A stretch of 64,000 nt of DNA from Amphirosellinia nigrospora. Taxonomy: Eukaryota; Ascomycota; Sordariomycetes; Xylariales; Xylariaceae. The DNA lies in contig SCHM01000001.1 in assembly GCA_004123355.1 (NCBI GenBank), positions 13,464,193 to 13,528,192 on the forward strand. Reading direction: 5' to 3'. Under the pieces are notes generated by a model, which made no database searches, was not told the DNA's origin, and was given only the letters and a program-made list of their open reading frames with translations. A program made the position numbers and the translations under genes. This document shows, in pieces, positions 35,733 to 45,700 of the stretch (positions within the stretch are counted from its first letter, which is position 1; the number at the start of each line of letters is the position of its first letter).

Positions 35733-36408
35733 ATGAAGCCCACATACGCCATCCCCTTCACCGCGGCGCTAACCGTCGTGTTAAGCCAAAACTTCAACGG
35801 CGGCACTTTCACCGTCTCTGGGAGCACCGTCACAGCGGGAGGCTCGAACGCCGGCACGTTCACCATCGGATCGAGCACCGTCACAGTTGGCGGCGGCACT
35901 ACTAGTTCAGCCGACGACGCAACGGTTACGGCTTCCGGTAAGTCCTCAGACAACGACGGAGGCGACGATGCAGACGATGACACCTCATCCACAGAATCCG
36001 AGGACTCGGGCGACTCGGGAGGCAACTCCAGCAACACCGCCAGTCCCAATAGCAGCAGCAGCGGCGGCTACAGTGCCCTGAACGGCTTCACATCGACGTA
36101 TTCCGGCGCCCCTATCACGCTTGCCTTCGGCTCGTCTACGGTCACACTGGGCTCCTCATCTCGCCCCTCGGTAGGCTTTGCCGGGTGGTCTTACAACGCC
36201 ACGGTCACTGCGTCAACTAGCACCACCACCGTCGGCGGCGCCGATACCACCAGTGATGATAATGGTGGCAGCGCTACTGCTACGCCGTCTGGCCCGAGCA
36301 CTTCGCTGGTATCATAACGGACACGCCTGGTTCTTCTTCGGCTGGTGCTATCAAGTCTGTGAGCACAGTGTTGATGTTCCTGGGCGCTGCTATCACATGT
36401 CTGCTGTG
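35733..36408 (+). CDS. Ser/Thr/Gly-rich GPI-anchored cell-wall protein
   Basis: Signal peptide MKPTYAIPFTAALTVVLSQ is followed by two copies of a 'GGTFTVSGSTVTAGG' / 'AGTFTIGSSTVTVGGG' repeat, an acidic Asp/Ser stretch, a further 'ITLAFGSSTVTLGSSS' and Ser/Thr-rich sequence. The frame closes at 36317. In the next frame the sequence continues as 'TPGSSSAGAIKSV' plus the hydrophobic tail 'STVLMFLGAAITCLL' with stop at 36408. That is a classic omega-site and GPI-attachment tail, so one or two bases near 36312 are probably wrong. Expected at the plasma membrane or cell wall and heavily O-glycosylated. No enzyme domain is visible. Confidence 0.72.
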
Positions 36409-37708
36409 AGGGCTTCGGTTTGGTGGGTAGCGCACTGTGGTTATTATGGCTCTACATATACGCACGACACACACATTCTGGCTGGCTTATGGAAGGGAGT
36501 TTATTCGCCCCTCTATGCGACACGGATCCTGGTTCAGCTCAAAGCATCGGCATGCAGGCGTTAAGGTGTTTTTTTCGGACGACGCGCGGGATGGGAATAT
36601 TGGACTGGGTGGGTGGGACGGAATAGGGTCGCGATCTGCCCGAGATCATGTAAATTTTCTTTTTCCTTCTCTCTTTCTCTCGCTCTCATTCTGAGGTTGA
36701 TATCCCACCTTCAACTGAGAGAAGGATGAGGGCAAATATTCATTCCCATCGCACATATGTCTGTTACCCTTTTTTTTTGTTTTTAACGATAGAGAAGCAA
36801 GCTACTGTAATATTTTACTGGCCATAGGTAATGAAAGGATACATACATACGAATCTCTCCAAGTCGTGTCACGGCGGCTATACGCTCACCTTGCGATGAA
36901 ACCGGGACCGAGTCAGTCCACACGGTGTGCGATTCAGATGCAATCTGCAACTTTGGGATGCAGTTAGAAAATATATCGTAGCACGGTGAATACTCCAACA
37001 GCCATCTTGAGCCCATACCTTGCCGGCTCGGGGTCCCGATGGCGGACTCCGGGCGTCGTAGCGTCATGGAGTCCGACAGCCCCGAGACATCTGTGTCGCT
37101 GTGTAGATCCATTCAGTCTCTTCGTTACCGTATGTAACAACATCTCGAGTCGTTCTTACTCGTCAACTTCGTTAAGCACTGTGTTCAGATATAACACCGG
37201 CATACCTCCTGCTCACCTGGCGTGTGAGAGGCGCGCTTGATTCCTCCGAGACATACAATAAATGCCCGTATACGAGATCACGCGGAAAGAGCTGCGTACA
37301 CGTCTGACGTAATCGTCTATATACGATCATGAAAGCAATCTATTTCAACCTGCACGATCGACAAACCCGACGCTGAAGGGCGTAGTAGCTAATGAGCTAG
37401 CCAGTCAATTCCATGTATGCTCTATGTAGGTAAATAACTACTTAGCCTCCGCCGTGTATGTGTGGCCGCGTGTCTGTCCCATCTAAGGTATAATAGTCAT
37501 AGTCATAATAGTCGTGACCTCATGATAACATCTCCTCGGTGCTTCGTAGCGTAACGTAGCGTAGCCAACAGACAAAACGAGAAAAATCGTGCAACTTCTG
37601 CGCGTGGGCGAGATGGGGGTACACATAATACACACCCACCCTCTAGTAAAAGACCGACACCAACGATGCAAAAGCAATAAAATCTGGCCGTGAAACCCAA
37701 AACCTAAA
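36409..37708. other. Intergenic spacer
   Basis: Convergent 3' regions of two GPI-protein genes. No coding feature accepted. A short CT-rich tract lies near 36660-36690 and a T run near 36770. Confidence 0.4.
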
Positions 37709-39102
37709 TCACAAGGTCCATCCCAGAGCCACCGCACACGCAAGAAGCATACCTCCCCATCCCACCCCCTTCACACCCCTAGCCGCCTCGTTCCCAGGCA
37801 ACTCCTTCTGCACCGTGGCGGTGGCCGTGGCGGCCGAGAGCGTGCAGCTCGCTGTCCCGCACATGTACCCGCTGGGACAGCACCCAGCCACGGCGCCCGC
37901 GCCCGCGCCGCAGAGAAACCAGCCGTTCGCGCACGTCGCCGTCGTGGTGGGCGCCGCGGCCTGGGCGTCGGTGAGTGGGACGACGATGGTCGCCCCGTGG
38001 GTGATGATGGTGGTGCTGGCGATGGGTGGGCACGATGTCGTGCTGCAGTCCCGCCCTGTGCGGCAGCATCCGGACCCCGCCGTCGCCAGACACCCGTAGA
38101 ACCCCGTTGGGCAGTACGCTGTTGGGGCGCTGGTCGTCGCCTCGGAGCTTGTGGGTCGCACTGGTGGGAGCCCTGTGCCGCTGGGCGAAGAGGTGGTGGT
38201 TGGAGTTGGAGTTGGAGTTGAAGTTGAAGTCGATGACGTTGTCTCAGGTGTGGATGTGGTGGGTGGTGTTGAAGAGGTAGTTGGTGTGCTGGTACTCGTA
38301 GGCGTGGGTGTTTGGGTCGTCGTGGAATATGCCACCGAAGTCGTGGACATGACGCCTATTGAGCGGCACTGGTTAGTCACTCTGTGAATATAGCAAATAA
38401 ATAGAACAGAAGACTACAGATAGATAGAAGGATACTCACAACCAACATCCGCACAAACGAACCCCGGAATGCAGCACCCACCACCATCCTCAGCAGGGCA
38501 AGCCGTGTTCCCGTCGGCACACGAGGCGACACTACCGCCACATGTCTGGCCTTGGGGACAGCAGCCCACGTTTCCGGCGTCGGGCGCGTTCTCGACGACG
38601 AAGCACGTCGTCCCGTTCGTGCAGCAGTAGTCCGGCTCGTCGATCTCCGAGCAGTCGTGCGTGCCGGCCGGACACGTGAACTGGCGGCCGCGGAGCCGCG
38701 CCAGAACATCCGCCGTCCGCCGGTAAAGAGACCGCGCATCCGACTGCCTCCTCGTCCCTTCATGGTGCCGTGGAAACGGCGGTCGGAAGGTTAGAGCTGC
38801 CGAGCTGTTGGCTGCGAGCAAGGCCTCCTCTTCGGGCGTTAGCACGGGTCCTTCGACGCCCCGGGCTAGTATCTGGAGTGGTGTCTGTGGATTCCCGCTG
38901 TAGAAGTCGGCCGGCGCGAAGGCGTAGTACTCGGGCATGAACTTCTCTCCCTCGTCTGGCGGCATCTTGAGCACGGCGGTCGGGAGCATGTGCTGGGCTC
39001 CATCTTGCGGGGTCCGGGGGTCCGCTTGCTGGGCATGTAGCTGGGCTGCGAGGAGGAGCAGAAGCGAGGGCGGGAGAGAGAGGAATGCGCTGGGACGCGC
39101 AT
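37709..39102 (-). CDS. Cysteine-rich GPI-anchored surface protein
   Basis: The ATG at 39102 starts a signal peptide (MRVPAHSSLS.. then, one frame over, 'SLLLLLAAQLHAQQADP'). Exon 1 ends at 38440 and exon 2 resumes at 38355 via a CAATAG acceptor, giving 'CADVGC-VMSTTSVAYSTTT'. Three Cys-rich modules are visible: 'CPAGTHDCSEIDEPDYCC', 'GCCPQGQTCGG' with 'GGGCCIPGFVCADVGC', then after a Thr/Ser/Pro stalk 'YCPTGFYGCLATAGSGCC' and 'CANGWFLCG..GCCPSGYMCG'. The C-terminus 'GWGGMLLACAVALGWTL' is a GPI-type tail. One frame break sits in the CTCTCTCCCGCC run of the signal peptide; exons sum to one base short of 1311 (436 residues). Expected as an outer-wall protein; binding partner unknown. Confidence 0.78.
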
Positions 39103-39973
39103 TGTGCGTGATCGTTTCGGGCGCAATTGCTAGCGTCTGTGATTCATGCCGTTTCTAAAGATGTGTGTAGAGTTGAGGATTCGAGTGCGAATGCTCGTTG
39201 GTACCCGTTAGGTATTATACCGATTGGAGAGGCAAAACTGCGGAAAGTCGGTATGTTGCGAATGGCTGGTTGTCGCGCGATGGATCCTCTAGACTAGGAT
39301 CGTTGTTCCGATGGTCTTAGCGGCACTGAGAAAGGTATCGACTGAGTCTGATACCCTGGGTTAGAAGTGTTGACGTAAATCTTGTATGTCTGCTCGGGGT
39401 GGTAGAAGAGTGATCTACACTGAGATATCGATCAAGTGAGATATAGGGAAAGAAGACGGTGAGCTAACTGGCTGACCTTGTTGTGGCAGGTAAATATTTT
39501 GGCTGGGTCGCCACATCTGGCCAACCACGTCAGGACCAGAATTGGCGTGGCTGGGTTCGATGATTCGACTGCCCCATCGGTGAGTTGTCCTTGTCAAGGA
39601 AGCTTGAGGCTATATTCGCTATTCTCTCATTATATGACACTATGTTATTGCCTATTATAAGAAGGGATGAGAGAAGTCATTTCGTTTGACCTCGATTGAC
39701 GTGACAACTGAGACATGCAGCCTCTAAAGCTTAAAAGAGTAATTTTCTCGAAGCTTTGGACCCTGCCAAGCCTCCCCGAGATCCCCTGAGATCGTCAGAG
39801 AGGTCCCACCCAACTGCACGAAGATTCTGGATCATGGGTTGGGTATCGGATATATTGACACGCTTACTGTACATTTTCTCTATTTCCGTCGTAAATATGG
39901 TGATGCTGCGATGCTACATGCTCTGTCATGTCATGAGTTGTACAAATCATTACATTTTTGATACATTCCTCGG
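39103..39973. other. Intergenic spacer
   Basis: Upstream of the Cys-rich GPI gene and downstream of mrm1. No gene recognised. Confidence 0.4.
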
Positions 39974-42002
39974 CTACCAAAGCAGGGAGTCGTCCTCCTC
40001 CGAGCCTATCGGTACCGGGTCTGCCTCTATTTCAATCATGCCTGACGTTTGCTTCCTGAGAAAAGAAGAGCAGAGGATGCCAGTAGCTACACTGACGTTC
40101 AGACTGTCGACTACATTCAGGAATCCACCTGTCGGGCTGGGGATTGATACTTCGTGATCCGCCTGTCGTCGGACTGGTTTCGTTAACCCCTCTCCCTCGC
40201 TACCGACCACTAATATCGTTGGTTGCAATGATAAGGGGTCATATGTCTCGACGCGGTCTACAGTTAAATGTGAATTGTTTTTGGACCGCTTTGTTGACGG
40301 CACTGCGGCATATACTTGCCATCCGTTCTCCTTTGAACGTGCGAGGAAGTCGACTGTTGAGTTGACAGAGAACAACGTCATCACTTCAGATGCGCCCGCT
40401 GATGCCTTCAGCGCTACTGCCGTCAACGTAGCTGAGCTACCTTTGGTGATGGCGACTCCATTAACCCCGAGGAATGCGGCGGTTCGAAGGATCGCTCCTA
40501 GATTACCTGGATCCAGGATACCGTCTAAGAAGAGGATAAACGGGTTTCGCTCCTTGGGTAGCTGGTAGCTCACAAAATTAGATGTCCCATTGATTTTAGC
40601 CTCCTCGCTAGATTGATGAGATAGTTCGAGATGGAAACCAGGTTTCTGAGGGTCCTCAGACAAGGATCCCAGTGCTTTGAGCGGTAGCTGGGGCAATGGC
40701 GACGCCTCGAGGACGTATCCGTTGTGCGGTCTACCGCCGCTCATCTTGTCCATTATGTGAATGGTACCATTTGGTAGCTTGGTCACCTCGACTCCCTTCT
40801 TGCGTGCCAGGTTTGTGAGTATATCGTCTTGCGACACATTTTGCCTCTCGTCACCGTTGTAGATGTACAGTTTGTAGAGCTGTCTTCGGGAATTTTTCAG
40901 TGCCGCCTCGACGACGGATCGCCCATACAGGAACTGCGAGGCCGCGGTGGTGTGGTGGACACGAATAGGACCGTCGTCTCTCCGGCTAGCATGTTCTCCT
41001 CGAGCATCCCCGCCTTCGCTATCTCGGGTTCTACTTGAGTTTCTGGGCATGTTTCTAGAGGATTCGAAGTGATTTTGAAACGACGACGCATCGGTAAATG
41101 CTTCGCGTTGGGGCCCGGAAGAAGAGATATCGGGACGCCTTGTGCGCTCCTTGTCAAAGCTCCTCACCTCCACGGGCGACCTCGTCCATGATTCGCGCTC
41201 TTCGGGACGTTTGGTAAATGCTTCGCTCCGGAACCCCGAAGAAGATTTGTCAGGCCGTCTCGACTTGTTGGGCATGGCTCCAGAAGAATCGGCGTTGTCT
41301 TCGAACGACCATGTATTGGTAAAATCATCGCGCCGGGCCCGGAAGAGGATATGTCAGGCCGCCTCGTGCGCTCTTTGTCAAACCTCCTCTTCACGAATGA
41401 CCCCGTGCGTGATTCCCGCTCCTCGGGACGTCTGGCACGTACCGAAGAGGTGGGTTCTCTGCGGCGACCTGTCGTGGGCTCTGCCGATCGGCCGTTGCTT
41501 GCCTCAAAATCCTTCATAAAGTCGTGTGTGTTGATGCGGTCGGTGGGTGCTCGGCGGCTGAAGGGCGCCGTTTGACTGCGGCCTCTCGCTTCTAGTTCGG
41601 CCATCTTTTCCCTCAGTGCTCCATGCTTCGCCTGGTATACAAAGCTTCGTTTACCGAAGCTATGTTCGGGGTCATTGAAGCGCGCCCGCCTCGAGGGGGC
41701 TTCGGGGCCCGTGTCGGTGATATCTTTCTTGCCCTTCCTGATTTTGAAGTCGGGCGGCGTCCAATCTGGGTCCCGGCTGTTGCGTCGTGGGTCTTCGAAG
41801 AGCGGCGGGGTTTCGCGGTTTCTAGCGATGAGTGGCTAAAGCCTTGGGGCTTGTATTTCTGTGATTGTCGTAGGCCATGGTGGATGGCCGAAAGCGACGA
41901 TGCGGGCTGAGAGGGAATGAGGGCAGCTCGGGGTGTGTTCAACCGTCTCAACAATACATTATTATGTCTACAGAGTAAACTTGACGAAATTGGGAATCTC
42001 AT
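39974..42002 (-). CDS. mrm1: Mitochondrial 21S rRNA 2'-O-ribose methyltransferase (Mrm1/Pet56), SpoU family
   Basis: SAM-dependent methyltransferase that modifies a conserved guanosine of the large mitochondrial rRNA (family knowledge). It starts at 42002 (MRFPISSSLLC) with an Arg/Ser-rich presequence. The SpoU substrate-binding domain begins at 'ASQFLYGRSVVEAAL'. The trefoil-knot motifs are complete: 'LDPGNLGAILRTAAFLG', 'ILVVGSEGEGL' and 'SIPSPTGGFLNVVDSLNVSV'. Between presequence and catalytic domain lies an Arg/Asp/Ser-rich linker with repeated 'RRPDISSSGP' and 'RPEERES' units. No intron is needed. The frame changes near 41825 and 41340; the locus is two bases short of 2031 (676 residues). 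mRNA starts are divergent from the remodeller gene at 42780. Confidence 0.9.
41075..41445 (-). repeat. In-frame degenerate tandem repeat in the mrm1 linker
   Basis: Two strongly similar and one weaker unit carrying the RPEERES, FDKERTRRPDISSSGP and SSG motifs. The similarity is also obvious in DNA, for example 'ttgtcaaa..ctcctc' and 'ccggaaga' blocks at about 41115-41165 and 41345-41395. Confidence 0.75.
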
Positions 42003-42779
42003 CGCATTGTTGGCGAAGAGCTTGTGTACTTATCCCCAGTACATGAGAAATCATGGGAGGACGGTTCGCAATGTGGTAATGGTAGTGGTGTAGTGGTGAT
42101 AATAAAAATTTCCAATTAATGATATATCGATAGCAGGAACTGTTGACATTTTTCCTTTTTTTGGCGGGGCAGATAACCTATTGTAAGTACCAGGTAACAT
42201 GTCAATCTGCCGGGATAAGAGGTACGTGAGCAGTAGGTACTGACTTGTGAATATTTAGGTGCTAGCAAGAGCGAGTGAAGTACCTAACCCCATAGAAATT
42301 GGCTACAAATGCCTCTACAATACTTGCAATATACCTAGTTCGGTAAGTATCGGTACTTGGAGCCCCCCCATACAGCATGTACCCTACTTATGGATATAGC
42401 CAAGACCACTTTAACATTTGGGACCTACAACGCGTGAACGAAACACAGCTGCGCGTAATGTTTCTGCCCAGCCATTTCGACAAACTACAAACTACGATGC
42501 GCCGGCTGCCTCTGCTTCACTTTCCACCATTGCACTCGCCTAATAATGCCTTTATACAAATAATAAACATCCGGCGCATTTGGTGTGTTGAACTCTGAAC
42601 TTCCTGTGCTGCCACTGCGAGATGGTCGCGAGGCGGGCTGTCGCATGTGAGAGTTGCTAACCTGGAGTCGCATAGATACCTACCTACCTCACGACATACA
42701 CTTCGACCTCTTGCGTGCCCTCCCTTTTTTCAATATCAACTTGTAATAAATATAATGCACCGATTGCACTGGTGACAAT
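42003..42779. promoter_or_regulatory. Divergent promoter region between mrm1 and the remodeller gene
   Basis: About 780 bp between head-to-head starts. It is AT-rich near 42090-42140 and has several GGTACTT/AAGTACC strings. No specific site is assigned. Confidence 0.4.
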
Positions 42780-45700
42780 ATGGATGCAATGGAGGTTATA
42801 CGAGATGAACCTGGCCGCCTTCCAGAGAACGAGGATGATGTACTTGCCTTGGATATAATGGAGGATGTGCGAGGCGAGCCCGGCAGTTTTCTTAGAAGTG
42901 AGGAGGTCGAGGATGATTTTGACGCCGACAACGCTGCAGAAATAGAGCAGCCTAGACAGCCTTCGCAGAGCTTTGTTACCGAGGCCGAGGGCAGTACGGA
43001 CGATGTAGCAACAAAGGAAACCCCTGGCACTCCTGCTTCAAAGGCCGTCGTAAAGGACTTGTCGATTGAATCCGGCCTCGTGCAGGGCGCCCTCGAGAAT
43101 GGACATGACGCCAAAAGACGACGAACTGGAGGATAACATGACAATTCCCAGCCCGCCGCCACGACTGCGCACCATCGAAGTCGTCCTGAACGCCCCCCCT
43201 GATCCTGACTTATACGAGTATATCCCTCGGAGTCGGAAGGTCCTGCGGGTTGTAGACGAGTTTGAGCGCGGCGGTGAGACTTACTACCAAGTCGAGTTCG
43301 GAGATGGTCGCATAAAACATGTAAGTAAAAACCCGATGAGACATCGAATTTTCGTAGTGATCGCCTCAAATATCTGGACTTGCATAACTATACGCCGCGC
43401 CTGCCAATATTAGTTACAACAACGCGATGCCTCGAGAAGCAGGAGTCTCGTCTGTTTGCCCAACTACCTACTGCCTTCCAAATCCTGCACCCTTTATCTC
43501 CATCTCCACCTTCGTCACCTTCACCATCACCTTCATCTTCACCATCATCATCACCACCGTTACCTTCACTCACACACCCACACCTTCTTTAACAGGGTGT
43601 TTTCTATCTCATCTTTCTCCAAACCTCATCACTTTCACAGTAAATACAACACAAAAACCTTCTACGCTTATAAGTTCGCATTCGTATTTCACAAGCACTC
43701 TTCTGCACCTGGCTCCCTCTGTCCAGGCCCCTTTAGACAACGACAACTTACAGACTGCGTCCCAGTAGGCGGCCGCTGAGGCAAGATGGTATGTTATACA
43801 CTGCAGCTATGCACGAAGATTGCCATACAGCAGCTGAGCTTGCCTGTGTTGATCTTAAAGCCGCGTCTTGTCCCCGCCGCTGTGCTACTCACGTTAGTCT
43901 TGCTAGTCTGTTTAGTTTGAGCTGCCGTTTTCCTTACCTATGGCCAAGGACTGCTAGGCCTTCCTGTACCATAAACAACTTCATCCGTCCCATTCACATA
44001 CATCTTTCATGTCATCAACTAATCGTCTGTTCTTTACGTAGGCCACTTACAACCACGCCATTCAATACAAGGGCGGCCGAGCAGTCATTCAGGCCTACGA
44101 GTCCACGTTTGGGCTAGACACCGCCGTCATGGCAAGGAGTTCAAGCAAAAGACCTCGCTCAGAGGACGAGTATCACGAATCTGATTCTGGTTCTGAATAT
44201 GCCATAGGCCCAAAGCGCCGCAAGCATCACAAACCCAGAGCTCGTCCCATTCGCAGGAGCGAACGCCAAGCGTCCCGCCAAGCATCAGCTGATATAAGTC
44301 GTGAGTATGAATTTGACGATCCAAGGTCTCAACAGTTTGACCTGGATGATGGCGAATCAGAAGAAATGGAAGAGGTCGTAAAGAAAACCCGAACATCCGT
44401 TGTTCCATTGCGCACGAGCCGCCAGACAAGATCCCGGAACTCGACTAGTCAGAACTACACAATGATCACGAATTCCGAGGATGAATTGGCGCAGGACAAC
44501 AATGAAAGTGATTTCGATGATTTCGTGGTTCGCTCAGATATCGCGCCCGCGCCGCGGAAGTCGAAACGGAAGAAATTCAAAGTAAAAGCTAGTAGGATTA
44601 TAAGACGAGATGACAGTGACTCGGCATCGAATTTGAACCAACTCGTCGCTCGGGTAGGTCCACTAAGCACTCGAGAAGCATGAAAGATCCGGAGATGGAT
44701 GAGTATGATGCGGTCGAGGAAAGACAGACCAATGCACCAAAACATGCGGCCATCAAAGAGGTGTTTCAGCAACTAGGCCCGAATTCCCCTTTTCAGAACT
44801 TTCACACAGACATATGCGAGTCTTGTGCTGAGTCTGGAGGGGCTAGGAACCCTCTCGTACACTGCCAAGGTTGCTCTTTTTCTTACCACAAGACATGTAT
44901 TGGCATTAGGGCGTCGCGAGAACACAGAGTTACCAAGATTGGGCATGATGACTTCGTTCTACAGTGCAAGTTCTGTATTCAAAGTTACAAGAAGAAAGAT
45001 GCACGGGCACCGGACCACTCATTGTGCCAAGTGTGCAAGATGCCGGGGCTCTCTTGTAACGAATTTTCCATCAAGAAGACTACCAAACAAGAGGAGAAAG
45101 CACGAATCGATAACGGAGGGTGGACCCCATTACAGAGGTAGACCGGAGCTTGGTCAATAATGTTGATCATGTTCTCTTTCGATGCACTAACTGCAAACGT
45201 GGCTACCATTTTAACCATCTCCCGGCCATTACGACCGAGATGGTGGATGATGAGGATCTTGCAACCAACCGACTTGAGGAATACGCATTAGCCGGCTGGA
45301 GTTGCAAGGATTGTATCAACACCAACTATAAGCTGCAATTTAGTTGCCTGGCGGCCGCTGGACCAAAACGCGCATCTTTTAGGGCAGACCAGCCAAGATT
45401 ACAACGAAGGTGATATGGAATACCTTGTCAAATGGTAGGACGCTCGCACTTTCATGACACATGGATGCCAGGAGCTTGGATTTTCGGAATTGCCCAAGGC
45501 GCCACGCGGCAGTCGTTCCACAAACGCGATTCGTCGACTTATCCCAAGATGGATAAAGCTACTGCTATTGATGAAGAGTGGTTATTGCCCGATGTTCTCC
45601 TCAATGTGAAATATCGCAGTCGAGTAAGCACTTCAACCAAAGCTGAAGACTTGGAACGAATCGACGACATCACTTCTGTCTTTGTTAAGTTTCAGGGCTT

